A stretch of 64,000 bases of DNA from Pseudonocardia bannensis (GCF_012911875.1 NZ_JAAXKZ010000017.1:1-64000); one strand, 5' to 3'; shown: positions 17,096 to 25,924, numbered from the stretch's first letter. Notes: generated from the letters alone by a model not told the origin. Numbers and translations are program-made.

Positions 17096-18411
17096 TTCCC
17101 GCCCTCCATCCGGCGCGACCACTCCCGGAAGAAGCTGCGCTGCGCGGCCTCGCTCAACTTGTCGGTCATCCAGCAGCCCAGCCCTTCGTGCCAGTACTCG
17201 GTGCCCGCGCCCATCTCGTAGCTGGAGAATCCTCGGGAGCCCTGCGTGCCCTGTGCGGTGCGGGTGATGCTCTCCCAGATGGCGCCGTCGTCCTGCTCGA
17301 CGATCCCGGCCGGCCCGAAGGAGAAGTTGTAATAACCGGCCAGCTCCCGCTTGACGTGCTCGGGGGCGTCCCGGTCGACGAAGGTGTAGGCCCAGAGCTC
17401 GATCTCGTTCGGGCCCTTGGGATGGCAGACCCGGAAGGTATGGAAGATCGGCAGCAGGGACCAGTTCGGGAACACGGTCCCGGCCGCCAGCTGGCAGCGC
17501 AGGTGGATCGCGCTGACCCGTTCCTCCGCCTCCGCCAGGCAGGACTGCATGTACTCCCGGGTCTCGGGGCTGAACGCCTCCACGGGCTGGTTGAGCGGCA
17601 GGTAGGGCTCGGACCCGTCCGGCGGGTCGAAGTTGGCGGCGAAGCCGTGGCCGCCATCGACGGCGCAGTGCACCAGGCCGGCGAGGAACTGCTCGTCGCT
17701 GAACCGGATGGCCTCCAACGAGGAGCCGTGGGTGAATCCGATGTGGTACTCGTCCCCGGCGAAGTTGTCCTGATAGATCTTCCAGTTGGTCGGGATCCGC
17801 CACTTCACCGGCTGGCCGACGACCTCCATCCCGCCCTCGCGGCGGTCGAAGATGGCGTCGAGAAACGGGACCATGCCACCGAGGGCCTCCCGCAGCGGGA
17901 CCGCGTTGGGGTCGAACGTCGCGAAGATCATCCCGTGGATGGTGTCCACCTGGGCGACCGGCGTCAGCCCCAGCTTGCCCTTGTCCAGCGGCGGGTTCTT
18001 GTAGTACTGCTCCTCGAAGGTGACACCCACCAGCCTGCCGTCGTTGGCGAAGGTCCAGGCGTGGTAGGGGCAGGTGAACGTGTTCGCGGTCCCGGTGTCC
18101 TCCAGGCACACCTTCGCGCCGCGGTGGCTGCAGGCGTTGAGGTGCACGCGGATCTGGCCGTCCCGCCCGCGGCTGACGATGACCGCGTCCTCGCCCATGA
18201 ACGTGGTGAAGAAGGACCCGGTCCGGGGCAGCTGGCTCTCGTGGCCCAGCGGGAGCCAGCACTTGCCGAAGATCTCGGCCAGTTCCCTCTGGTAGATCTC
18301 CTCGCTGGAGAAGATGGCTCGTGCCACCCGTGACCCGTCGGGGGACACCAGCCTGTTCTGATCGCTGTCGATGACCGCCGCGATGTCGGCGTCGGAGATG
18401 GTGCTGGACAT
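17092..18411 (-). CDS. Aromatic-ring-hydroxylating dioxygenase, large (alpha) subunit (Rieske)
   Basis: This 439-residue catalytic subunit carries the Rieske ligands Cys94-His96 and Cys114-His117 (NACSHRG and CPYHAWTF) and the mononuclear iron site NFAGDEYHIGFTH near residue 215, with the bridging aspartate and both histidines in the naphthalene dioxygenase spacing. It inserts both atoms of O2 into an aromatic ring. Length is normal for the family. The substrate cannot be read directly; cluster context suggests a nitrogen-containing or acid-substituted aromatic. It is only distantly similar to the alpha subunit at 29988, so the two systems probably act on different compounds. Confidence 0.95.
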   Translation of the reverse strand: MSSTISDADIAAVIDSDQNRLVSPDGSRVARAIFSSEEIYQRELAEIFGKCWLPLGHESQLPRTGSFFTTFMGEDAVIVSRGRDGQIRVHLNACSHRGAKVCLEDTGTANTFTCPYHAWTFANDGRLVGVTFEEQYYKNPPLDKGKLGLTPVAQVDTIHGMIFATFDPNAVPLREALGGMVPFLDAIFDRREGGMEVVGQPVKWRIPTNWKIYQDNFAGDEYHIGFTHGSSLEAIRFSDEQFLAGLVHCAVDGGHGFAANFDPPDGSEPYLPLNQPVEAFSPETREYMQSCLAEAEERVSAIHLRCQLAAGTVFPNWSLLPIFHTFRVCHPKGPNEIELWAYTFVDRDAPEHVKRELAGYYNFSFGPAGIVEQDDGAIWESITRTAQGTQGSRGFSSYEMGAGTEYWHEGLGCWMTDKLSEAAQRSFFREWSRRMEGGK

Positions 18412-18480
18412 GCCGAGACTCCTTTGTTCGGCCTTTCGCGGGCGCCGGTGCGCACGTGGTGCCCCGGCGGAGGGAGATGC

Positions 18481-19467
18481 CTACAGCTCGTAGATCGCGA
18501 AGCCCATGCCGCAGACCCACTCGGGCACGGCCTCGTAGCTGAGAACGGTGGCCTCGGCCCCGTCGAGGGCGCCCATGCCGGCCGCCCAGTTCAACACCTC
18601 GTGGGCGCCGAAGCCGGCGGCGGACTCGATCTCGGCGTAGGTCAGGGCGCGTACCGCGGCGGTGTCGCCGGCGGCGACGAGGTCGAGGAAGTGGCGGTCC
18701 CAGTCCGGCGCGACGAGCGGACGGTCGATGATCTCGGCCATCATCTGCTCGTACTTGCCGAGGTCCACCATCAGGTCCGGGTCTTCCTTCAGCACCTGGA
18801 GACCCTCGGTCTGGTAGCGCTTCATCCGCTCCATGAACGGCTGCAGTTCCGGCGGCCAGTCCTGGAAGTGTTCGAGCCAGATCGGCGGCCAGTGCGACAG
18901 CCCGCCGGTCGAGAGGATCAGGATCCGGTTCTCGCCGGGGGCCTCGAGCAGCGCCGACCGTACCGCCCGTCCCAGCCGGTACGCCCGGTCCATCGTCGGC
19001 AGCGGCGGGTGGTAGACGTTCACGAAGACAGGGATCACCGGGATGTCGTTCTGCGGGCGGATCAGCTGCCACGGGGCCATCAGGTTGTTGCCGTACGCGA
19101 TGCGGCCCATCCGGGTGATGTCGAAGCCGGCGGCGACGGTTCGCTCCAGGAGCTCCTTGGCCAGCGCCGGCGCGCCGGGCACCTCGACGGGCCGCTCCAT
19201 GCGCATGACCTCGACGAAGTGGTCGGCCGGACCCTGGTGGGAGTCGGCGACGGCGATGGCGAAGGTCGGGGCCATCGGCCGGAAGATGTTCTCGAAGTGG
19301 TCGTCGAGAAATGCGACGACCACGTCGGGGCGCAGTTCGTCGAGGTAGGCGTTGATCCGGTCGATGGCCGCGAACATGGGCTTGCGGCGTTCCTCGGCAA
19401 CCGTCTCGGGCCAGCCGACGATGCCCGGGGCGTGCGACATGCTGATGCCGCCGACGATGGTGTTCAT
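18481..19467 (-). CDS. Class III (LigB-type) extradiol dioxygenase, MhpB-like
   Basis: This 328-residue enzyme resembles MhpB (314 residues) end to end. It has SMSHAPG with an N-terminal metal histidine at residue 12, FLDDHFENIF with the second histidine, LSTGGLSHWPP with the conserved GLSH motif, AGFGAHEVLNWAAGM and the C-terminus PEWVCGMGF. It cleaves a catechol next to a hydroxyl using Fe(II). It lies between the Rieske alpha gene and the RidA gene in cluster 1. Class III enzymes often act on acid- or amino-substituted catechols, but the actual substrate is unknown. It is unrelated in fold to the type I enzyme at 31788, so the window holds two convergent ring-cleavage enzymes. Confidence 0.9.
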   Translation of the reverse strand: MNTIVGGISMSHAPGIVGWPETVAEERRKPMFAAIDRINAYLDELRPDVVVAFLDDHFENIFRPMAPTFAIAVADSHQGPADHFVEVMRMERPVEVPGAPALAKELLERTVAAGFDITRMGRIAYGNNLMAPWQLIRPQNDIPVIPVFVNVYHPPLPTMDRAYRLGRAVRSALLEAPGENRILILSTGGLSHWPPIWLEHFQDWPPELQPFMERMKRYQTEGLQVLKEDPDLMVDLGKYEQMMAEIIDRPLVAPDWDRHFLDLVAAGDTAAVRALTYAEIESAAGFGAHEVLNWAAGMGALDGAEATVLSYEAVPEWVCGMGFAIYEL

Positions 19468-19493
19468 CGGTTCTCTCCCTCGGTTCGATGTGC

Positions 19494-19925
19494 TCAGGCG
19501 GAGCTGCTGCCCGGGCCGGCGACGACCGCTTCGACCTCGAAGAGGAACTCCTCCTTGACCAGGCGGTCGACGGTGAGCAGCGTGTTCGGCGGGAACACCG
19601 AGGTCGTGAACAGCTTCGGGAACAGCGCGGCCCGCAATTCCATGAAGGTCGGGATGTCCTGGGAGTGCACGAGGTAGGTGCGGAACTGGATGACGTCGTT
19701 CCAGTCGGCACCCATGGCCCGCAGGACGTCACCGAGGTTCTTGTGGACCTGCGCGAACTGCGCACGGAAGTCGCCGACGCCCACGACCTCGCCGTGCTCG
19801 CCCACAGCCAGCTGCCCCGCGACGAACATCAGATCGGTGCCGGAGGGGACGACCGTGAGGTGGGAGTAGAGGCCCTGCGCTTCACAGGCTCCATCGGGAT
19901 TGGCATACGTCACCTTGGGGGGCAT
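19494..19925 (-). CDS. RidA/YjgF family protein (possible 2-aminomuconate deaminase-like)
   Basis: This 143-residue protein has the RidA trimer fold: VPSGTDLMFVAGQLAVGEHGEV, HKNLGDVLRAMGADWNDVIQ, YLVHSQDIPTF and a final FEVEAVVAG. RidA proteins hydrolyse reactive enamines and imines; one branch, including AmnD/NbaF, deaminates 2-aminomuconate after ring cleavage of aminophenols. Its place directly after an extradiol dioxygenase and before an amidase makes an enamine-deaminating role in the pathway attractive, but that is inferred from context. ATG 19925 has AAAGG upstream. Confidence 0.82.
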   Translation of the reverse strand: MPPKVTYANPDGACEAQGLYSHLTVVPSGTDLMFVAGQLAVGEHGEVVGVGDFRAQFAQVHKNLGDVLRAMGADWNDVIQFRTYLVHSQDIPTFMELRAALFPKLFTTSVFPPNTLLTVDRLVKEEFLFEVEAVVAGPGSSSA

Positions 19926-19950
19926 GACGACCTTTCGATGAGGGGGCGGG

Positions 19951-21369
19951 TTAGTGGTCGAGTGCTGGCCGGCCCCGTCGCAGCGCGCGGTCGGGGTGGT
20001 CACGCATGAGCACCTCGGCGGCTGTCAGGCAGCGGTCCTCGCGGAACCGGCCCGCCACGAACTGGACGCCGCACGGGCCGTCCGGGCCGATCGAAGTGGG
20101 GACGGCCAGTGCCGGTAGCCCGCAGACATTGGCGGCGATCGCCGGCGCGAGAGCATCGATCACCTCGCGGACCGCGTCCGGCCCCCGCTGGTCGTAGTCC
20201 ACCGGGAAGGGCCGGCGCCAGGAGACGGGCATCAGGAGCAACGGGTAGTCGTCGAGAAACGCCGACCACTCGCGCAGGATCGTCGTCCGCAGACCGAACA
20301 GCTCGAGGTACCGGACACCGTCGATATCCGCGGCCACCTCGTTCATCACCTTCGCCACGGCCTGCATGGAGGGATCTCCCAGCTCCGCGACCCGTTGCAG
20401 GAGCCCGTGCCCCGCCTCCCAGAGGGCGGCTCGGAATACGTCCATCACCCGCTCGAAGCTGGGTGGCACCACCTCCACCGGCTCGTAGCCGGCCGCCTCC
20501 ATCCGGCGCGCCGACACATCGATCTCGGCGGTGACCGAGGCGTCGACGTCGGTCCATGGCACGCTTCGCACAACGGCCAGCCGGGACGGGGGTGTCGCGT
20601 CCAGCTCCAACGGCACCGGTACCGACCACGGATCGAGATCGCTGCCGCGGGCCATCGCCCGCAACGCCAACCTCATGTCCTCGACCGTCCTGGTCATCGC
20701 CCCTTGGACGCCCATCAGCTGGGACAGGGGGGGACGGTCCCCCGGTGCGGTGGCGTCGAAGGAGGGTATGCGTCCCTGGGTGGGGCGCAGCCCCAGCACC
20801 CCGCAGGCGTAGGCCGGGTAGCGGATCGAGCCCGCAAGGTCACTGCCGTGCGCGATCGGGACGATGCCGGTGCTGACCGCAGCGGCGGAGCCGCCGCTGG
20901 ACCCGCCCACTGTGACCTTCGGATTCCACGGGTTCAGGGTGCGGCCATGCAGCTCGTTGTCGGTGAACCAGCGCCAGGAGAACGAGGGGGTGTTGGTTCG
21001 GCCGAGGATGATCGCCCCGGCGTCGCGCAGGTTGCCCACGGCGGGGTTGTCGTTGAGCGCCACCCGATCCTTGAACGCCCGGACACCGTTCGTCGTGGGG
21101 CTGCCGCGCTGATCGACGTTGATCTTCGTGGCCACCGGGACCCCATGGAGGACGCCCAGGGGCTCGCCGCGCCGCACACTCCGGTCCGCTCGGTCCGCAG
21201 CCGCCCGCGCTCCAGCGGCGTCGATGTCCACGAGGGCCACCAGGTCGCCGTTGACCTCCTCGAGACGGGCGAGGCAGGACTCGGTGATCTCCCGACAGCT
21301 GACCTCCCGGCTGGACACGGCCCGCGTGATCTGTGCCGCGGTCCAGGTCCAGTACGCGTCCGCGGTCAT
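19951..21369 (-). CDS. Amidase signature-family hydrolase
   Basis: This 472-residue protein shows the Ser-cisSer-Lys triad of amidases: lysine in HGVPVATKINVD, the serines of GGSSGGSAAAVSTG and the nucleophile region HGSDLAGSIRYPA. Downstream blocks (GLRPTQGRIP, GAMTRTVEDM) also fit. It hydrolyses an amide to acid and ammonia. It overlaps the FAH-family gene by four bases (ATGA). In cluster 1 it could remove an amide from the starting compound or from a ring-cleavage product. It could also be a GatA-like side activity, but there is no GatB or GatC nearby. Confidence 0.92.
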   Translation of the reverse strand: MTADAYWTWTAAQITRAVSSREVSCREITESCLARLEEVNGDLVALVDIDAAGARAAADRADRSVRRGEPLGVLHGVPVATKINVDQRGSPTTNGVRAFKDRVALNDNPAVGNLRDAGAIILGRTNTPSFSWRWFTDNELHGRTLNPWNPKVTVGGSSGGSAAAVSTGIVPIAHGSDLAGSIRYPAYACGVLGLRPTQGRIPSFDATAPGDRPPLSQLMGVQGAMTRTVEDMRLALRAMARGSDLDPWSVPVPLELDATPPSRLAVVRSVPWTDVDASVTAEIDVSARRMEAAGYEPVEVVPPSFERVMDVFRAALWEAGHGLLQRVAELGDPSMQAVAKVMNEVAADIDGVRYLELFGLRTTILREWSAFLDDYPLLLMPVSWRRPFPVDYDQRGPDAVREVIDALAPAIAANVCGLPALAVPTSIGPDGPCGVQFVAGRFREDRCLTAAEVLMRDHPDRALRRGRPALDH

Positions 21370-22292
21370 GCTCGTTCGTCCCCCGGAGGGCGACCCGCGG
21401 CCCCACGACCGACGCGGTTGGTCAGGACGCCCAGGCGTGGTGCGGCGATGCTCACTTCGTCGCCCGGCACCAAGAACTTCGGCGGATCGAAGCCGATTCC
21501 GACCCCCTTCGGGGTACCGGTGGCGATGACGTCTCCCGGTTTGAGGGTGAGGCCCGCGCTGATCGTGGCGATCAGGGTCGGGATGTCGAAGATGAGATCC
21601 GTGACGAGCGCGTCCTGCCGCTTCTCGCCATTGACGGTGGTGGTCAGCCGGGTAGTGGCGAGATCGACCTCGTCCGCCGTCACGGCGAACGGTCCCATCG
21701 GCCCGAACGTGTCCAGTGACTTCCCGAGGAACCACTGCGTGTGCCGCTTCTGCAGGTCTCGCGCCGTCACGTCGTTGAAGAGGCAATACCCCCACACGTG
21801 ACCGAGGGCATCCTCGGCTGTGATGCCACGTCCGCCGACCCCGAGGATGACCGCGAGTTCACCCTCGTAGTCCAGCGACTCGGTCAGGCCCGTGTGCGGA
21901 TCGATCTCCTCCCCGGATCCGATGAGCGCGTCGGGGCTCTTGGTGAAGATCACCGGGTGCTCGGGCGACGCAGATGCCGTCCGGCCGGCGGGATCGCTGG
22001 AGTCGAAACCGCTCCTCGCGAATTCTTCGGCGTGTTCGTGGTAGTTCCTGCCCACACACAGCAGATTCCGGCTCGGGCGCAGTGGCGGCAGCAAGGAAAG
22101 GAATGTCAGCGGCAGCTCCTCATCATCGGGCCGCAACGTTTCCTTCAACTCGGCCCAGCCCGAGAGAAATGGCGTGAGCGAGGCGACCGGGCGCCCCGTA
22201 ATGGCGTCACGGAGCGGGCGGAGAGTGTCCCCGCCCTCGGTAACGAGCCCCACCTGGGGCTCGCCATCTCGCAGGTACGACGAGAAACGCAC
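21366..22292 (-). CDS. Fumarylacetoacetate hydrolase (FAH) family protein
   Basis: This 308-residue protein has the FAH-family core: LCVGRNYHEHAEE, the metal-binding DYEGELAVILG, FNDVTARDLQ, WFLGKSLDTFGPMGPF and GDVIATGTPKGVG. Members hydrolyse acylpyruvates or act as hydratases or decarboxylases of 2-hydroxymuconate-type ring-cleavage products, using Mg2+. It is the first gene of cluster 1 and overlaps the amidase gene. I chose GTG 22292, nine bases after GAAAGG; a TTG at 22325 would add eleven residues but overlaps an operator-like repeat. It is the best candidate in cluster 1 for processing the cleaved ring. Confidence 0.9.
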   Translation of the reverse strand: MRFSSYLRDGEPQVGLVTEGGDTLRPLRDAITGRPVASLTPFLSGWAELKETLRPDDEELPLTFLSLLPPLRPSRNLLCVGRNYHEHAEEFARSGFDSSDPAGRTASASPEHPVIFTKSPDALIGSGEEIDPHTGLTESLDYEGELAVILGVGGRGITAEDALGHVWGYCLFNDVTARDLQKRHTQWFLGKSLDTFGPMGPFAVTADEVDLATTRLTTTVNGEKRQDALVTDLIFDIPTLIATISAGLTLKPGDVIATGTPKGVGIGFDPPKFLVPGDEVSIAAPRLGVLTNRVGRGAAGRPPGDERA

Positions 22293-22813
22293 GCGCAGAA
22301 GCCTTTCGCGGCCAATGTGGACCAATGAATGGATGCGGTCGAACTGGTTGGAAATTAGAGCGCGAGGGCGCCTTCGACGTCAAGCCCCGGAAATCACATG
22401 GCTCCGCCGCGGGCCGGCCCGACCAATGCGGACCATTTATTCCTGTCCAACCAATATGGACCAATAGACGGGTATCGCGGCGGCCGCAGCTGCATTGAGC
22501 AGAGACTTCGACGCACCCAGACGCAGTGAACGCCGCTGTTCACCACCCCTGGAACTGCTCACAAGGATTCCTGATCTGATGGCGGAACACGGGCCGGCCT
22601 GCCGGCCACCTGGAGCTCGGCCTCCCGGTGAACACATGACCTCGCCCACCGCGGGATGGTTCCTGAGTTACCGACCCACGGGCGAGAGACGGAGCACCGG
22701 CCACATCTGTGCGCTCCATACGCGATGGCATCGGTCCGCGTACGGGGGTCGGGCGTGCCCCGAACGGTCGTGGCGCCCCATCCATCGCCCGTGAGGTGAG
22801 CTGATCGGTCGGC
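22293..22813. other. Intergenic promoter region of cluster 1
   Basis: Between the cluster 1 start and the hydrolase of cluster 2 there are 521 bases without a believable gene. Right of 22300 it carries three copies of a CCAAT-N5-CCAAT-like repeat, described separately. The stretch 22365-22450 is locally AT-richer (AATTAGAG, ATTTATTCC), as expected for a promoter. No clear -35/-10 pair stands out. Confidence 0.55.
22312..22465. promoter_or_regulatory. Three operator-like CCAAT-N5-CCAAT repeats
   Basis: CCAATGTGGACCAAT (22312-22326), CCAATGCGGACCATT (22423-22437) and CCAATATGGACCAAT (22451-22465) agree at 12 of 15 positions in all pairs, with CCAAT half-units ten bases apart, one helical turn. 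The first copy lies 20 bases before the chosen start of the FAH gene and the others about 130-170 bases upstream, an arrangement suited to looping repression. The FCD-type GntR regulator of cluster 1 is the obvious candidate binder, which is inference. Confidence 0.6.
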
Positions 22814-23614
22814 TCAGGGGCCGGCGGGGCCGTCCCCGAGCAGGAAAGCGGTGATGGCGTCGGCCACGTCGGGCTGCTCGTTGAGCAGCAGGTGCCCACA
22901 GCACTCGACGATCAGCGTCTCGCTGTGCGGCAGCCGAGCCGACCACGCTTCAGCCTGCCGGACGGGAGTCACCTCGTCGTCGCGCCCCCACACCAGCAAC
23001 GTCGGCATCGCGACCCGATGCAGCCAGCGTTGCAGGGTGTGGTCGTAGTTGCGTTCCCACAGCACCCGGGCCAGTGAACCGCTCTCGCGATAGCCGGCGA
23101 CGATCGCGTCCACGCTCGGCTCGCCCGAGCCGAAGAGCAACTGCGGGTTCCGGGTGAGCTTGGTGGCCAGTACCGGAGGTTCCAGACGAAGGATGTCCAG
23201 CGTCGGGTGGTCAGGTACGCGCAGGCCCGCGGGGCTGGCGAGCGCGAGCCGCCGCACCCGGTCCGGGCTGTGGATGGCCAGTAGTGCGGCGATCCAGCCG
23301 CCGAGCGAGTGCCCCACCACGTCGGCCGAGGAGATGCCGAGGTCGTCGAGTAGCTGCAGGTAGTGCGGCACGAAGTCGCGCATGTCCCGGATTCCGGGGT
23401 CGTCGGCGGAGAGGCCGAAACCGGGATGGTGCGGGATCACGACCTCGAAATGCTCCGCCCAGCGCAGCGCGAAGTCGGCGCCGGGGGCGGTCGAGCCCCC
23501 GTGCAGGAACAGCAGCGGCTGCCCGCTGCCGGCGCGCTGGACCGCGACCTCGATTTCGTTGACGGTGTGGCGTTCGACCGCGAATGAGCGGTGCTCCCGG
23601 TCCGTGGTGGTCAT
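22814..23614 (-). CDS. Alpha/beta hydrolase (meta-cleavage hydrolase-like)
   Basis: This 266-residue protein has LLFLHGGSTAPG (oxyanion hole), GHSLGGWIAA (nucleophile serine), VWGRDDEVTP (acid) and ECCGHLL (histidine), the catalytic set of BphD/MhpC-like hydrolases. The gene overlaps the luciferase-like monooxygenase gene by four bases, so the two act together. It may hydrolyse an ester or lactone formed by the monooxygenase, or a second ring-cleavage product. It is distinct from the hydrolase at 26309. The exact substrate is unknown. Confidence 0.88.
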   Translation of the reverse strand: MTTTDREHRSFAVERHTVNEIEVAVQRAGSGQPLLFLHGGSTAPGADFALRWAEHFEVVIPHHPGFGLSADDPGIRDMRDFVPHYLQLLDDLGISSADVVGHSLGGWIAALLAIHSPDRVRRLALASPAGLRVPDHPTLDILRLEPPVLATKLTRNPQLLFGSGEPSVDAIVAGYRESGSLARVLWERNYDHTLQRWLHRVAMPTLLVWGRDDEVTPVRQAEAWSARLPHSETLIVECCGHLLLNEQPDVADAITAFLLGDGPAGP

Positions 23615-24849
23615 GCGCTGGCTCCAGCGGTGGAGGGGGCCAGGGCGACCCGGCCACGCAGTCGGGGGATGACTTCCTCGGCGAACAACGTGAGGTTCTT
23701 GACGGTCTTCCAGTGCGGCATGTCCCCGAGGTGCAGGTGGCAGAGCACCCGCCCGGCGCCGGTCTCGTCGAGCCACCGGCCGATCTGGTTCGCGACCGTC
23801 TCCGGGCTGCCCAGCGTCGCCCGCCAGGACTGGATGCCCTCCCAGCTCATGGTCGTGCGCTGGTCCCCGGTGGTCCAGCCGGGGCCCGCCTCCAGCAGGG
23901 CACGCAGCGCGGCGGGCGATACGTAACCGGGCGGCATCCGGTAGTGGTTGGACGTACGCAGGGCGTTGTTGAAGTACCAGAGCACGTGCTCCTTGCCCTC
24001 GCGCTCGGCCTCCTCGTCGGTCTCCCCGACGTAGCAGAAGATGGAGAACATGAGCCGGTCCGGAGTGACCGTCTGGCCCTTGTCGGCGGCGGCCTTCCGG
24101 AAGCTGCGGTACGCGCGGTCCTGCTGCTCCTTCGGCACGAACACAGAGGCGTAGCCGGTCTCGTAGCGGGTGGCGAGCTCGATGGTCTCCGGGCTGCCGG
24201 TGCCCACGAACCAGACCTTGGGGTGTGGCTTCTGGTAGGGCCGCGGCCACGGGTTGAGCATCCGGTAGCTGTAGAAGGGCCCGTCGTGCTCGATGGGGCC
24301 GTCCTCCTGCCACGCCTTCAGCACGACCTGGAACGCGTCCTCGAAGCGTTCCCGGGCCGTCGCGGGGTTGATCTGCGTCGCATTGGAGTAGTACTCCATG
24401 CCGGTGCCCAGCGGGAACGCAACCTCCAGCCGGCCACCGGACATGACGTCGAGCATCGCGTACTCCTCGGCCACCCGGTTGGGGTAGGAGAAGTTGAGCA
24501 GGGTGCCCATGACGCAGAGCTTCGCTGCCGTGGTCTGCGGGATCAGCGCGCCCGCGATCAAGTTCGGGGCGGGCATCATGCTGTACACCGTCGAGTGATG
24601 TTCGTTGATCATCAGCCCGTCGAAGCCCAGGCGGTCGGCCAGTGCGAGCTCGCTCAGGTACCGCCGGTACAGCGCGTGACCCTTTTTCGGGTCGTACATC
24701 GAGTTCGGGAAGTCGACCCACAACGAGTCGTATTTCTCGTGGTCGTCCGGCAGGTGCGCGTAGGGCATGAAGTGAGCGAAGTAGAATTCCAGATCATCGT
24801 GCGGATTGATGGTGATCCCCTTCGTGTCGCGACGGCGTTGGCGCGGCAA
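23611..24849 (-). CDS. Luciferase-like (LLM class) flavin-dependent monooxygenase
   Basis: This 412-residue TIM-barrel protein shows the bacterial luciferase family pattern: YLSELALADRLGFDGLMINEHH, NLIAGALIPQTTAAKLCVMGT, YAMLDVMSGGRLEVAFPLGTG and PKVWFVGTGSPETIELA. It uses reduced FMN from a separate reductase to oxygenate an organic substrate; some relatives are Baeyer-Villiger or epoxidising enzymes of terpene and aromatic breakdown. The start is uncertain: TTG 24849 gives the full frame but lacks a ribosome site, and no ATG or GTG occurs before the conserved part. It is coupled to the downstream hydrolase and lies next to a LysR gene. Confidence 0.88.
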   Translation of the reverse strand: MPRQRRRDTKGITINPHDDLEFYFAHFMPYAHLPDDHEKYDSLWVDFPNSMYDPKKGHALYRRYLSELALADRLGFDGLMINEHHSTVYSMMPAPNLIAGALIPQTTAAKLCVMGTLLNFSYPNRVAEEYAMLDVMSGGRLEVAFPLGTGMEYYSNATQINPATARERFEDAFQVVLKAWQEDGPIEHDGPFYSYRMLNPWPRPYQKPHPKVWFVGTGSPETIELATRYETGYASVFVPKEQQDRAYRSFRKAAADKGQTVTPDRLMFSIFCYVGETDEEAEREGKEHVLWYFNNALRTSNHYRMPPGYVSPAALRALLEAGPGWTTGDQRTTMSWEGIQSWRATLGSPETVANQIGRWLDETGAGRVLCHLHLGDMPHWKTVKNLTLFAEEVIPRLRGRVALAPSTAGASA

Positions 24850-25006
24850 AGAGACATCGGAACTCGCCTGACGTCGTCGGATTCCGTTACCCGGTCGGCG
24901 GGACGACTATGACCGCCTGCCGGAACCCCGGGTAGTCCCGCTTCGGCTCTCGGGCGATACGGCGAACGTGTCGGAGCCCACGCCAGGGGAGCGCTTCGTG
25001 ATGCCC

Positions 25007-25924
25007 TTAAGGGAGGACGGCGTCGGGGACGAGGTCGTGCTGCAGGCGGCATATCACGCCGGCGTGCCGGATGAACTCGGTGACGGCGATGCGCCGGTCG
25101 CCGCGGCGCCGCGCGACTGCGATCATCGACGGGGAGGCGTCACGTAGGGGTATCCCGACCAGCATCGGGTTGGGCGCCAGCCGGGGCACGCTCGCGGCCA
25201 CGGTGAGAGCGCCGCGCCGCAGGGCGAGCGCGAGTTCGAACTCGTGCACGGTGACGGCGTCGATCCGGCCGTGCCCCGGAGCCGGCCCGTCGCGGAGTTC
25301 GTCGAGGAGCCAGAAGGCGCTCCATTCCGCGGGCGCGCGGGACATGTCGAGCATCGGCTCGTCCAGGATGTCGTCCACCCGTACCTCGTCCGCGGTCGAG
25401 AGTGGATGGCGAGTACTCACGAACAGTTCGCGGGGCTCCCCGAGCACCGGAAACATATCGATGCGCCGGTCGTGGTAGGGGGGTCGGACGATGGCGACGT
25501 CCACGGCGCCCCGGGCCAGCGGCTCTGTCTGCTCAGCGAAGTTGAGCTCGCACAGAGAAAGTTGGAGCTTCGGATGCGCCATCTGGAAGCTCTGCAGGAT
25601 CGGCCCGGTGAGCTCGGCCGCGGCCAGCATTCCGCCGACGAGGCCGACACGCAGGAATCCTGATGCTGTCTCCTGCCGGACGGCACTGATCGCGTCCTCG
25701 ACCCGGCTGAGGATCTCGCGAGCGTGCTCCACCAGTTGCGCTCCGGCTGTCGTCAGCTCGACGCCGCGGGTGGACCGGATCAGGAGTGGCACACCCAGCT
25801 CGAGCTCGAGCTGGCGAATCGCCTGAGACAAGGGGGGCTGGGCGATCTGCAGCCGCCGGGCAGCCCGCCGAAAAGCGCCCTCCTCCGCCACCGCCACGAA
25901 GTATCGGAGATGGCGGAGATCCAT
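25007..25924 (-). CDS. LysR-family transcriptional regulator
   Basis: This 305-residue protein begins with a classic LysR helix-turn-helix (MDLRHLRYFVAVAEEGAFRR, then IAQPPLSQAIRQLE and GVPLLIRSTRGVELT) and continues with a periplasmic-binding-like sensor domain (LRVGLVGGMLAAAE, VDVAIVRPP). It resembles CatR/BenM-type regulators of aromatic catabolism. It is transcribed in the same direction as its neighbours, between the monooxygenase-hydrolase pair and the meta-cleavage hydrolase, and probably responds to a pathway intermediate. LysR proteins usually regulate a divergent gene, but none is present here. Confidence 0.92.
   Translation of the reverse strand: MDLRHLRYFVAVAEEGAFRRAARRLQIAQPPLSQAIRQLELELGVPLLIRSTRGVELTTAGAQLVEHAREILSRVEDAISAVRQETASGFLRVGLVGGMLAAAELTGPILQSFQMAHPKLQLSLCELNFAEQTEPLARGAVDVAIVRPPYHDRRIDMFPVLGEPRELFVSTRHPLSTADEVRVDDILDEPMLDMSRAPAEWSAFWLLDELRDGPAPGHGRIDAVTVHEFELALALRRGALTVAASVPRLAPNPMLVGIPLRDASPSMIAVARRRGDRRIAVTEFIRHAGVICRLQHDLVPDAVLP

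Noticed and set aside
16502-19765. A 1087-codon open frame on the minus strand
   Set aside because: Only its 3' end (after 17095) is the real beta subunit; the rest is a shadow of the Rieske alpha and extradiol genes in another frame, rich in arginine and proline.
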